From Candidatus Heimdallarchaeota archaeon (lineage in GTDB: Archaea; Asgardarchaeota; Heimdallarchaeia; Heimdallarchaeales; Kariarchaeaceae), in the NCBI GenBank assembly GCA_026702845.1, contig JADCLS010000001.1:310001-374000 (forward strand): a stretch of 64,000 nt of DNA, given 5' to 3'. Below the pieces are notes generated by a model that ran no database searches, was not told the DNA's origin, and worked only from the letters and a program-made list of their open reading frames with translations. A program made the translations under genes and the position numbers. Below, one piece after another: positions 52,594-62,224 of the stretch (the stretch's first letter is position 1; each line of letters opens with the position of its first letter).

Positions 52594-53898
52594 GTGGTAC
52601 AACGTAGGTATCTGCTTGCATTGCTACTTCCAGTATTGGTTCTTGCAATCTTTCTCCCTGTTACAATTAATGAGAATATAGAACAGTCTGAGGAAAGAGC
52701 TATTAAAAACTTAGAAGCAATGAATTTCACACTTTACGAGATAGATATTCTCTCGGTAACAGAAGATACCATGGAAATTTATGGAGTTGTTAATATATCA
52801 AATTTAGACAATACATCATCCAGTATTGAAATCACTATTAATAATCTAAATTTGAACTTTCACAATGAAACTCATGATCTGGTTGAATTTGATATTCCTA
52901 TACCTGAGGATACATTTGGATCTCAAAATGAGCAAAAGAATGTCAGTTTTACAATTAATTATGCCTTAAACGATCTTACGTCATCACGAGGCATTGGTAC
53001 TTTACTATCAAAATTTATGAGTATGGGTAATTCCTATGTAGATTTTACCGGGAAAATCGAATATGAAGTCTATGGCTTCACCAGATCAATTGTGTTCGAT
53101 AATATTTTACAGATAGCTCTGCTCGATACATATAAATTAAATTACAAGGCTGAAAGTATAGAATTCACCCGTGAAGATGGAAAAGAAACTATTATCAATT
53201 TATCTGTATTCAATCCTTTCTCAATTGATTTGATGATCAATGGATTTTTGTCACTATTTATTGAGGAGTATTTTGTTGGAATAGTTGATGTTGATGAAGA
53301 AATCATGCTTACAAAAGTATGGACAAATTACAGTCTATTTGGTGATTTTCAAGATTTGCCAACGATAGCTATTCCGAGGATATTTGATACATATCAATCC
53401 CAATTCAATTTTATTGCTGAGTTGGAAATTAGTATTTCCTCATATCAATTTCAATTAATTACTCCAGGAGTTCTTACAACTACTCCCAGCGACAACGCCT
53501 TTGATGTATCGATCAATCAAGTAAATAATCTAAGTATTGCAACAGACACAGGAAGTATACACGCATTAATCGATTTGAATATCACTCATTTTCTTCCATT
53601 CACGCTGAATGTATCCTCTTTAGTTATGAATTTTACTTCCTTAAGCGGTAGGTATTTAGGACAAGCAGATTGGGAGTCTACAGCTGTAATCCCTTTACTA
53701 TTCAATACTACTGCAACTCTGGATAATATCAGTTTATCATTCAAAGACTTATCTTATCTTACAATGTTAGAAATCTCATCAGATTTAGCAATATTAATTT
53801 CTGATGCTGAAATTCGATTTCAATTCTTCACCACAGAGATTGTTCTCACCCTTGAAGATTTTATTATTGATCTATCCAATTATCTTGAAATTGAATAA
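52594..53898 (+). CDS. Secreted or membrane-anchored beta-rich protein, unknown
   Basis: 434 aa from GTG 52594. Signal-type hydrophobic segment at about 6-22, then a long beta-rich extracellular region with many Asn-Xaa-Ser/Thr sites, built of two similar-looking parts (SSSIEITINNLNLNF, NVSSLVMNFTSLSGRYLG). It recalls LEA/AsmA-like lipid-interacting folds, but only loosely. It follows the metzincin gene by 61 nt with its own TATA-like AATTATATAG, and may be that enzyme's partner. Confidence 0.6.
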   Translation: MVQRRYLLALLLPVLVLAIFLPVTINENIEQSEERAIKNLEAMNFTLYEIDILSVTEDTMEIYGVVNISNLDNTSSSIEITINNLNLNFHNETHDLVEFDIPIPEDTFGSQNEQKNVSFTINYALNDLTSSRGIGTLLSKFMSMGNSYVDFTGKIEYEVYGFTRSIVFDNILQIALLDTYKLNYKAESIEFTREDGKETIINLSVFNPFSIDLMINGFLSLFIEEYFVGIVDVDEEIMLTKVWTNYSLFGDFQDLPTIAIPRIFDTYQSQFNFIAELEISISSYQFQLITPGVLTTTPSDNAFDVSINQVNNLSIATDTGSIHALIDLNITHFLPFTLNVSSLVMNFTSLSGRYLGQADWESTAVIPLLFNTTATLDNISLSFKDLSYLTMLEISSDLAILISDAEIRFQFFTTEIVLTLEDFIIDLSNYLEIE

Positions 53899-53942
53899 TT
53901 TATTACCTTAAACTTATTATTTAACTAGTTTTCTTAGCTAGT

Positions 53943-54755
53943 ATGCTCTCAGATAAATCGTCCTTTATGGTAGGAGAAGCAATTGATCGGAGTTTTAGAA
54001 AGTATTATTCTCATCTAGTCAATCCTGATCAAATCGTTGATTTTGATGAAAACTTTAGAATATATTCAGGTATGCCCTCTCCAAATAATAATTTATTTTT
54101 CCATGACTTGATTAAACCAAGCGAATTAGAACCGATAATAGATGAAACCATTCAATATTTTTCTGAGGCTAATTCACCATTCACCTGGTATGTTACCAAT
54201 GAAACAATTAATGATTCTATTATTCAAATACTCAAAAAGAAAAAATTCCGAGCTTTTGGTCAGGTTTTTGGTGTTGCTGCAAATCTTGATGATTTAAACA
54301 AAAATTTTGATACACCTAATTCTCTTTATGTTGAAGCGATGAAAAACAATGATAAACTAGAAGAATGGACTAGAATAGGTATTGTGAACTATGGTTTGAA
54401 AACAACTCAAAATGAAGAATTAACTAAGAGATTACAGCAATATGATTTCTCAGATCCTTCACTCCCGTTTAAAAAATATTTTGCATTTCTATCTGGAGAT
54501 CCTGTAGCAGTATCTTCTCTCATATATTGTGATGATGTTGTAGCAGTATTTGATGATGAGATAATTCCTTATTATTCAAAATATGACCCATTTAGATTAT
54601 CTGTACTATATTATCCACTCATTGAAGCAAGAAAAAAAGGTTACAAAGTTGCTGTTAGCGTTGTTGAAACAAAGAAACTAAGCCATTACAAAATTATTGG
54701 ATTTACAGAGATACAGAAATATCACAGGTTCATTTATATACCTAAAAAACGTTAA
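53943..54755 (+). CDS. GNAT-like acetyltransferase domain protein
   Basis: 270 aa. Alternating beta strands and helices with an acetyl-CoA-fold-like C-terminal half (FLSGDPVAVSSLIYCDDVVAVFDD then SVLYYPLIEARKKGYKVAVSVVETKKLSHYKIIGF), as in GNAT enzymes where the last helix packs against the substrate. Typical Q/RxxGxG/A loop is not clear, so activity is uncertain. The stop overlaps the convergent TPR gene by 4 nt. Confidence 0.55.
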   Translation: MLSDKSSFMVGEAIDRSFRKYYSHLVNPDQIVDFDENFRIYSGMPSPNNNLFFHDLIKPSELEPIIDETIQYFSEANSPFTWYVTNETINDSIIQILKKKKFRAFGQVFGVAANLDDLNKNFDTPNSLYVEAMKNNDKLEEWTRIGIVNYGLKTTQNEELTKRLQQYDFSDPSLPFKKYFAFLSGDPVAVSSLIYCDDVVAVFDDEIIPYYSKYDPFRLSVLYYPLIEARKKGYKVAVSVVETKKLSHYKIIGFTEIQKYHRFIYIPKKR

Positions 54756-56647
54756 AATACTTCATTTACTGCAGATAAAAATGGTTCAAATTCTTGAAGT
54801 CTTGCATTCTCATTTTCCAAGAATTCTTTAAATTGGATCTTTTCTAACAAATTGAGAAACAAATTAAATCTTTCAACACCTGCAAACGATGCCTCTGATT
54901 CGAAACAATAAATGACTTTCAAATTCAAAAGTCTTCTAATCAAAACATATGATGTACCATGTTTCAATCTCTCTAATTTGTCTTCTTTTCGTTTTAACAT
55001 TTCAGAAAGGAACAAATTTATTGCATGAAGTATTGAATTGATATAATCTTCTTGAATAGCTACCTCTTCATTAAGTGGATATGAATAGACCACTTGTGTT
55101 TCCTCATCTACTAAAATAATTAGTAAAGGGTTATCCTGTACCATTTTACTCTCATCGACTCTAGATTGTAACAAATTTGCAATATATTCCTCCAATTCTG
55201 CATTCTCCAATCGTTCAAATAAGGTCATATCGTCGATTTCATTGATAGTTTTATGTTGAAATTCCTCTAACAATATATCATATTCTCCTGAAATTTTCTT
55301 CTGCATATCAGTTAATCGTTTTTCAAGTGATAATTCATATGCTTTGTTTAGAATCTCATATGAATAATCAAAATTAAACTCCAGTCTAGCAAGCTTTGCT
55401 TCTAAAATAAATGATTCTATAAGTAAGGAATGAGATGAATTATGTTGATGCTCTGTTCTCAATAATTTCATTATCTCAAATAATTCATCGAGTACTTCTT
55501 TATTTGTAGTGAATTTTAGCTCTGTCAGGAGCATATTTGTAAGATTCAGAACTGCATATACAAATAAGGAATAATCAAAAATTTCTCCATATGCAATTTC
55601 CTTGAAGATAGATTGGGCTTGAGCTCTCAAATACATTCTATTACCATGTTTATGGTACGATGCCCAGCTGAGTTCATATCTTAATTTAGTAATAGTTGAA
55701 TCATTAGAAAGATGTATTTGTTCGAGGTGATCTAAGAGGGGAGGAATAACATCAAAGTTATTATTCAGGGAATAAACTCGTATGATTTCAAATATGATTT
55801 GAGCTGTATAGTGATCATTATTTAGTTCCTGAAACCTGGAGAAACTTTCATTAAGGTATTGATATGCTAAATCAGGATTGTTCACTTTGTTATAGTATAG
55901 GCCCAATCCGTTGGCCACGAGTGCAAGTGTTCTTGTACATTTCTTATTCTCCGCAATCTCTTTTGAATGGATCAAATAATTCAATGCCAGATCCATTTCT
56001 CCCTGATTCATATAAATTCCTGACATATTATATAGAGTTATGGCTAAATCAAGTTCATTATCTAGTTGCATCCGTAATTCTTTGGCTTTCTGAAAATTCT
56101 TAAGAGCATCCTCATAATCTCCTCTATCCTTTTGAGTTAATGCAACCGCATTAATTGATTGAGCTACCAGGGCTTGATCCTCAATCAGACTTGACCAAGC
56201 CAGACTCTCTTCAAAGTACTCAAATGCAATATCAAGGTCTGAAATATATCTATAATAGGCACCTTTCATGAATTTAAGCAATGAAAACAATCGAATGAAA
56301 GGTTCTGAATGATATTCTTTTGTTTCAAAAAGTAATGATTCAGCGAATATAACTGTATTCCAGAGGTCTTTGAGCTTATCCCATCTCCAATAAATATCAC
56401 ATTTATCAACCATAATCTCAATTTTATAATATTTATCCATCAGAAGATCAGCATAACTTTCCAATTTATCTAGTAATCCTAAACATTTGTCATATTGACC
56501 TCTTCTCTTGTAAATATCCACCTTCAAACTATAATATTCCTTAAAATCTTGCGATGTGATTATATCTAATTGGATATTGTTTAACCAAGTCATCGCCTCA
56601 TCAAATTTTCCAGATTCAAAGAGGTTCCTTCCGGGTTGAATATCCAT
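54752..56647 (-). CDS. TPR-repeat protein with longin/roadblock-like C-terminal domain
   Basis: 631 aa. TPR units fill residues 1 to about 400 (for example DYEDALKNFQKAKELRMQL and GEMDLALNYLIHSKEIAEN), the usual surface for protein docking. The last 140 residues (PLLIILVDEETQVVYSYPL, INSILHAINLFLSEML, YVLIRRLLNLKVIYCF) have the beta-alpha-beta pattern of longin or roadblock modules. Similar combinations are common in Asgard archaea and are suspected partners of small GTPases. No membrane segment. Confidence 0.7.
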   Translation of the reverse strand: MDIQPGRNLFESGKFDEAMTWLNNIQLDIITSQDFKEYYSLKVDIYKRRGQYDKCLGLLDKLESYADLLMDKYYKIEIMVDKCDIYWRWDKLKDLWNTVIFAESLLFETKEYHSEPFIRLFSLLKFMKGAYYRYISDLDIAFEYFEESLAWSSLIEDQALVAQSINAVALTQKDRGDYEDALKNFQKAKELRMQLDNELDLAITLYNMSGIYMNQGEMDLALNYLIHSKEIAENKKCTRTLALVANGLGLYYNKVNNPDLAYQYLNESFSRFQELNNDHYTAQIIFEIIRVYSLNNNFDVIPPLLDHLEQIHLSNDSTITKLRYELSWASYHKHGNRMYLRAQAQSIFKEIAYGEIFDYSLFVYAVLNLTNMLLTELKFTTNKEVLDELFEIMKLLRTEHQHNSSHSLLIESFILEAKLARLEFNFDYSYEILNKAYELSLEKRLTDMQKKISGEYDILLEEFQHKTINEIDDMTLFERLENAELEEYIANLLQSRVDESKMVQDNPLLIILVDEETQVVYSYPLNEEVAIQEDYINSILHAINLFLSEMLKRKEDKLERLKHGTSYVLIRRLLNLKVIYCFESEASFAGVERFNLFLNLLEKIQFKEFLENENARLQEFEPFLSAVNEVF

Positions 56648-56746
56648 TTTTTATCACCAATAATGAATATTATCTAATGTGATTTTCCTTTTATTAATAT
56701 ATCTTGAGGAGATTATATTTATGAATAGAATAGATTTTTGGATCAT

Positions 56747-57349
56747 ATGGATGATAGACACCTGAGGTTATTTTTGATAAGACATGGCATGGACAGAGCT
56801 ACTGCAATGCAAAAATTTGCAGATGAACAACTAACCATTGAGGGGATCGAACAGGTCACAAAATTATCTTCAGATTTACATAAAGAGAAGATCAATCGGA
56901 TCTATTCCTCGCCATCAAAACGATCTATGGAAACATCATCTATTTTATCAGTTGCTCTTTCTAGTCGTATTATTGATGATCAAAGACTGAAACCTAGAGA
57001 TCTTGGATTAGCGAATAACAAAAGCTATTCAGAAGTACAGAGACAATATCATGAGATTTTTAGATTTTCCTCATTTAGTCGGGATTTTAAATTCCCTGAT
57101 GGAGAAACTAATGCAGAGGTATTTGAGAGGACAGGGAGATTTATTGAAGATTTGGTCATGACCACACAAGGAGTGAAAGAAAGTATAGCCATTGTATCAT
57201 CTGCCCTTGTATTAAATTATCTTGTGTATCATTTACATAATATAGGATTTCAGGATGGGATGCTATATATTTTTGAATTTGGACAAGTGGCGATATTTGA
57301 GAGCCAAGGTGTTTATTTTCAGCTACTCGAATTTTATAAGCCAAGATAA
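56747..57349 (+). CDS. Histidine phosphatase-like (phosphoglycerate mutase fold) protein
   Basis: 200 aa from ATG 56747. RHG (12-14 of LFLIRHGMDRA) and the typical LTIEGIEQVTKLSSDL plus SSPSKRSMETSSIL segments identify the family. The second catalytic His, usually within V.H.G near the end, is not present: the equivalent stretch reads IAIVSSALVLNYL. Activity is therefore doubtful, or the pocket is reorganised. TATA-like TTATATTTATG lies about 35 nt before the start. Confidence 0.72.
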   Translation: MDDRHLRLFLIRHGMDRATAMQKFADEQLTIEGIEQVTKLSSDLHKEKINRIYSSPSKRSMETSSILSVALSSRIIDDQRLKPRDLGLANNKSYSEVQRQYHEIFRFSSFSRDFKFPDGETNAEVFERTGRFIEDLVMTTQGVKESIAIVSSALVLNYLVYHLHNIGFQDGMLYIFEFGQVAIFESQGVYFQLLEFYKPR

Positions 57350-57405
57350 TCAATTATCTTAATTTTTATAAAATCTTCCTTATTTAGAGAAATTAGTGAG
57401 ATTTT

Positions 57406-57873
57406 GTGGACAAGAATGAGATACATCAAAAATTAAGTAACACATCGGTTGAGCTTACTTATAAATTCTTTAACCTTCCCAGATCAACAATAACTGCTAA
57501 ACCATCAGAAAATGAATGGTGTCCTTTGGAAATTCTAATTCATCTTAGACAAGTATCTGAGGTTTATACTGAGCGTGTTAAACGAATGACAAAGGCTGAA
57601 GATGGAAATATCCCTCATTTACATGATTATGATGAGACGAAAATGATGAGTAAAGTTGACTTAGAGGAAGAAACCCCCAAGAGTAATATCAGAGCATTTA
57701 TGAAAAGTCGATCAGAACTGTTGAATATGATTTCATTTGATGATACACTCTGGGAAAATTGTAAATGTGATCACGAGAAGAAAGGGGTTCTATCTCTTAA
57801 GGAATTACTTATTACACTAGTTGAGCGAGAAACAAAATATCTCAATGTTCTTGAATCACTCTTACCTGAATAA
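57406..57873 (+). CDS. DinB-like helical-bundle protein
   Basis: 155 aa from GTG 57406. Four-helix-bundle pattern of the DinB/DfrA superfamily: PSENEWCPLEILIHLRQVSEVY with His in the first metal site, and a late helix with LLITLVERETKYLNVL. The usual third-site HxxxH is not clear. Members are metal-binding thiol transferases or unknown; role here unknown. Confidence 0.6.
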   Translation: MDKNEIHQKLSNTSVELTYKFFNLPRSTITAKPSENEWCPLEILIHLRQVSEVYTERVKRMTKAEDGNIPHLHDYDETKMMSKVDLEEETPKSNIRAFMKSRSELLNMISFDDTLWENCKCDHEKKGVLSLKELLITLVERETKYLNVLESLLPE

Positions 57874-57932
57874 TAGCTGAATGACTTATTGTATTCTTTA
57901 ATATTTGAAAGTGTGGTGAATTAATCCTTAAT

Positions 57933-60716
57933 CTAAAGATTTTCTACAACGATTTTTTCTGCTTGTTTCAAAGCCTTACTGATTCCAGCGACATTGGGTC
58001 CACCGCCTGCAATTACGTCCTTCTTTCCTCCTCCACCTCCTCCAAGGAGTTTACCTATCTCTCGGATAATTTTAGAAGTATCGTAATTTGTGCCTTTGGA
58101 ACGAGATACAACAACCATAGCTCGATCATCATGTTCTCCTAGGATGATGGTGATGAAATTCTTTCCTTCAGTGATTTCTGAGAATTTCATTCCCGAAATT
58201 AAGAGATCAGACTGTGAAGCATTTATTTGAGTAACTACTAAACTTATTTTTTCACCAGAAGTAGATGTGATCTCTTTTGCTTCTTCAATTAATTGAGGTA
58301 TTCTGGCCTCTGCTAATTGTTTACTAAGATCCTCAATTATTTTCCTTTGTTCCTTCCATTCTGTGAAGAACCTATCTGAGGTTTTAGGCATATCTTCTGT
58401 AGTAACAGAGAACACATCTGCTGATTCAGAAAGTAACTGAAATTCATGTTGAGACCTAAGAACTGCTTTTTTACCTGCATTGAGAGTTATTCTCACTATC
58501 CCATCTTGGATTCTTTCAGCACCAAGAATCCTGATATATCCTATGTCTCCTGTGGCATTTGCATGTGTTCCACCGCAGGCTTCAGTATCGATGCCTGGAA
58601 TCTCCACTATCCTTAGCTCTTTTCCAGGTACAACACCTCCTTGGTAAATAGTGAACCCATATTTCTGCTCAGCCTCATCTCTTGGAAGCACGTATTTGTT
58701 AATTTTTCTATTTTCCATAACAATAGAGTTAGCTAAAAATTCAATTTCATCTAATGTTTCTCTTGGAATACCTTCCCAATGGGTGATATCCAATCTTGCT
58801 CTATCCGGTGTCTTATCCGCACCTGCCTGCCATATATGCTTGCCTAGAATCTCTCTTGCTGCTCCACCAACGAGATGAACCGCTGTATGATGCCGTGTTA
58901 GTGACATTCTACGTTCCCAATCTATTTCCTGAGTAACAGTCGATCCAATTTGAAGTTTTAGAGGGATTTTCTTCAATTTATGTACTATTGCATTACCAAA
59001 TTTTTTGACATCAATTACATCATACTTCTTCCGATTAAAGAGTATCCAGCCATGATCCTCAGCCTGTCCTCCTCCTAATGGATAAAATATAGTCTTGTCA
59101 AATACAACATGACCGGTATCAAGAATTGCAATAACTTTGACCTTTTTCTTTCTAATTGGTTCAATTTGGTAGTATAGCTTTTCTGTCTCAAAATTTTTGA
59201 TCGTATCATAATCGACCTCTTCCTTCTTTATGGTTTTCTTATCAGACTTAGGCAAAGCCTTGTCTACCTGTTGATAGAAATCCATCGGTATTTCTACATT
59301 AATTCCTTTTTCTTTTGCGATCATTTCAACAGATTCAGGTGGTATCCCCCTTGATGTGTATAGATCTACAAGTACAGAATCATCTATTGTTTTCTTTGAT
59401 TTAATCAGCTGGTTGACATACTTATTCCCCGATTCAATTGTTTTTTTGTGACGAACATATTCCACATCCATTATTGTTGGAACAAGATCTTCTGCTTCTC
59501 TTATTCGGGGATAACTTTGAGATACATAAAGGATGGAACGATTAATTACCTCAACCAGATCGATTTCAAGGTTGAGTTGTTCTTTGATGGTAAATAATCT
59601 ACGAATTAATGATCGTAAGTTATATCCACCACCTACATTAGAGGGAATCGCTCCATCTGCTAATGTAAACCCTATGGTTCTACTATGATCCCCAATTGCG
59701 TATAAAGCCTCGATTCCTGCGAGTGAAGCATTTAAATCCTCAAGTGAGTAGCCTAGCCGTTCTGCAATATTAGATCTTGCAGATTTCACATCTGTGACTT
59801 CGTTAATGTCTATCAATCCTGCAAGTTTGGAGTAACCAATAAGTAAATCCTGATCTACTTTAATACCAGTTTCTTTCTTCATATAATCAAGAACTGGGCC
59901 AAATGTCGCCTCATAGATTGTAGGTGTACCTTGTGAGAACCAAGATACTCTTTCTAATCCCCATCCAACATCTATCACCTTAATGTCCATTGGCTTATAT
60001 GGTTTTGGACCATGTGGAGTTTCTTCATATTGCATGAATACAGAATTCACAATTTCAGTACCAAATCCGAAACTTTCGAGGTTAGGACCAAAATTTCCAC
60101 CTCCTCTCCATAGTCCCTCAATGTAAGTGATTTCCTCAGGTTTCAACCCAAGATAATTAGTGAGAAAATCAAAATTAAGATCGATACAACGATCCATCCA
60201 GTAGCCACCTTTCAATTTTTCTGAATTGAATGCGTGTTGTCCAAACATCACAAAAGATGTGAGATGTCGACCCGTACGTCCTACATTATCTGTATCAGAA
60301 AAATCTCCTCCAAATCTAATACATGGTTGAGGTACAGTAAGTGGATTTGCAGGTGGATCAAGTATTCCTGTTGTTACCCAAGGTTGAAAATCGGCAATTG
60401 ATGCAATCGTGAATTCCAGATCTTCCCTCCATCTGGCCACAGTTGGATAAGCCTCTATTGATGTGTGACCATTCTTTTCAAAAAATGATGTTAACTGTGC
60501 TATTGTCTCATGAAAATCCCAGTTCGGGCCTTTTCGGCCTATGAATTTGTATCCTCCCTCACAGGGAGTATCTCCACAGGTCATCCTATCTGATTCAAGC
60601 GTCCAGAAATTGTTACCACAGTTTGAACAGGATTTTCTGATGAAACCTTTTTCTTTGAATAATTCAACCTGATACATCTCAGGAGTGAATATCTTCTTTA
60701 ATTCTGACTTATCCAT
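57933..60716 (-). CDS. alaS: Alanyl-tRNA synthetase, archaeal type
   Basis: 927 aa from ATG 60716 (945 if read from ATG 60770). A TATA-like CTTTTTAAA lies about 35 nt upstream of 60716 and within the longer frame, which favours the shorter start. N-terminal zinc site CSNCGNNFW...CGDTPC is an archaeal feature. Class II core (QPCIRFGGDFSDTDNVGRTGRH), editing domain (LTRHHTAVHLVGGAARE, CGGTHANATGDIG) and C-terminal GGGGGGKKDVIAGGG of the oligomerisation domain follow. It charges tRNA-Ala and clears Ser-tRNA-Ala. Confidence 0.96.
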   Translation of the reverse strand: MDKSELKKIFTPEMYQVELFKEKGFIRKSCSNCGNNFWTLESDRMTCGDTPCEGGYKFIGRKGPNWDFHETIAQLTSFFEKNGHTSIEAYPTVARWREDLEFTIASIADFQPWVTTGILDPPANPLTVPQPCIRFGGDFSDTDNVGRTGRHLTSFVMFGQHAFNSEKLKGGYWMDRCIDLNFDFLTNYLGLKPEEITYIEGLWRGGGNFGPNLESFGFGTEIVNSVFMQYEETPHGPKPYKPMDIKVIDVGWGLERVSWFSQGTPTIYEATFGPVLDYMKKETGIKVDQDLLIGYSKLAGLIDINEVTDVKSARSNIAERLGYSLEDLNASLAGIEALYAIGDHSRTIGFTLADGAIPSNVGGGYNLRSLIRRLFTIKEQLNLEIDLVEVINRSILYVSQSYPRIREAEDLVPTIMDVEYVRHKKTIESGNKYVNQLIKSKKTIDDSVLVDLYTSRGIPPESVEMIAKEKGINVEIPMDFYQQVDKALPKSDKKTIKKEEVDYDTIKNFETEKLYYQIEPIRKKKVKVIAILDTGHVVFDKTIFYPLGGGQAEDHGWILFNRKKYDVIDVKKFGNAIVHKLKKIPLKLQIGSTVTQEIDWERRMSLTRHHTAVHLVGGAAREILGKHIWQAGADKTPDRARLDITHWEGIPRETLDEIEFLANSIVMENRKINKYVLPRDEAEQKYGFTIYQGGVVPGKELRIVEIPGIDTEACGGTHANATGDIGYIRILGAERIQDGIVRITLNAGKKAVLRSQHEFQLLSESADVFSVTTEDMPKTSDRFFTEWKEQRKIIEDLSKQLAEARIPQLIEEAKEITSTSGEKISLVVTQINASQSDLLISGMKFSEITEGKNFITIILGEHDDRAMVVVSRSKGTNYDTSKIIREIGKLLGGGGGGKKDVIAGGGPNVAGISKALKQAEKIVVENL

Positions 60717-60853
60717 ACTAAACACATGACATCGCATTCCAAATTTAAAAAGATTTTTTATATTTGACATTGAGTAATTAATTTTATTAGAGTTTTACAA
60801 AGAAGGGAAAACTCATACGTGACTTTATTAAGTAAATCTTAGTGATTTTTCAT

Positions 60854-62224
60854 ATGAGTTTCAATGATAACCTTCCGTATTGGTATCTCAATAGGGAACT
60901 TAATGTTGAAACAAATTTAAATGAATCAGAGTGGATAAAACTAATTGATGAGAGGATGGATCTCCTCTCACATAAAAATCGAAAGGATATAGAATTAGGT
61001 TTGGATAAGTACGATCTTATTGACCTGGGTAAAGAGAGTAAACAAGCTTTTACGATTATGAAAATTGGGGTGTGTCTTGATCCTAGACTTTCTTCCTGGT
61101 TAATTGAAACTGAAGGTGATCTTTTCGAATTAGATTTTCGGAACCTAAAGTGGGAACGAAAGAAGGTAATATTGGGAAATCTGTATCCGAATGAATCTGG
61201 AAAACAAATATGGATGACACTTGAAGATTTAGAACTACAAACAGGTGAAGATATTCATGATTTACTTGGTATTACTGAAGTTAAGACACAGAGTATTCGT
61301 TCAAGAAATGGTCTAATGCCTGCTGCAGAAGTCAAAGATATTCTGGGTATGAATAAACATATTTGCTTGGATTTTAGATATGCTCCACATTTGGTAAAAA
61401 CAAGAAAAGCTGTCCTTTACAGAGGTTGGGTGATTGCCCCCTTAAATAGGCTGGTAGTTACCATTAAACACCGGTTTCAAGAGACAATCTCAGAGAGTCT
61501 CACAGACTATGCCTCTAGGCTTGAAGGGACTATTAGTCCTACGATGAAAAGAATTGCTCAAAAAGTTAATGAATATATGAATACAAAAGTAGTTTTCAAA
61601 AGATCCCAACTTGATTTTGACAATTTAAACCTCAAAGGATCTGTAGAGGAAAATGTAACAATTCTACCTCCTTGCATTGAGGACCTTATGATTTCAATTA
61701 ATGAAACGGGATATCTCGGCCACTGGGAGCGGCTTCAATTTGGAATTTTTCTCAAAAAAATCGGTATGAATGTGGATCAGCAGTTAGAATTTTGGTATAA
61801 TAAGGCAGTAGATAATGTAAATATGACATATGATGACTTTCTCAAGCGAGCAGGTTATGTTATTCGTCATATCTATGGTCTGGAAGGAGGAATGGTTGAC
61901 TATGAGATGCCTGCATGTTCAACAATCCAAAATAAAATGTACTGTACATTTCGGCACCGGGGTATAGAACATATCAATTCTAGAGTGGTAACGAAATTAA
62001 AATCTATTGAAGCTGGGGATGAAAAGAAAGCTGTAGCGAAACGTATCCTTGAAGCTACAATTCGTGGATTACCAAGAATTGCATGTGCATATCACCTTGA
62101 CCTCATAACTGATGCAAAATTGGAGAGAATTAACCATCCACTTACTTATCTGAAAATTGCAGCAGAAAAGACTGGAGTGGAGGTTTCATCTGAGGATGTA
62201 AAGGAGGAAGAAGAGCTTGACTGA
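60854..62224 (+). CDS. priL: DNA primase large subunit PriL
   Basis: 456 aa from ATG 60854 (in-frame GTG at 60842). N-terminal helical domain with APHLVKTRKAVLYRGWVIAP, and a C-terminal 4Fe-4S region with candidate ligands in LPPCIEDL, MPACSTIQNKMYC and RIACAYHL. It tunes initiation and length of primers made by PriS. The stop overlaps the TTG start of priS by 8 nt. Confidence 0.95.
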   Translation: MSFNDNLPYWYLNRELNVETNLNESEWIKLIDERMDLLSHKNRKDIELGLDKYDLIDLGKESKQAFTIMKIGVCLDPRLSSWLIETEGDLFELDFRNLKWERKKVILGNLYPNESGKQIWMTLEDLELQTGEDIHDLLGITEVKTQSIRSRNGLMPAAEVKDILGMNKHICLDFRYAPHLVKTRKAVLYRGWVIAPLNRLVVTIKHRFQETISESLTDYASRLEGTISPTMKRIAQKVNEYMNTKVVFKRSQLDFDNLNLKGSVEENVTILPPCIEDLMISINETGYLGHWERLQFGIFLKKIGMNVDQQLEFWYNKAVDNVNMTYDDFLKRAGYVIRHIYGLEGGMVDYEMPACSTIQNKMYCTFRHRGIEHINSRVVTKLKSIEAGDEKKAVAKRILEATIRGLPRIACAYHLDLITDAKLERINHPLTYLKIAAEKTGVEVSSEDVKEEEELD

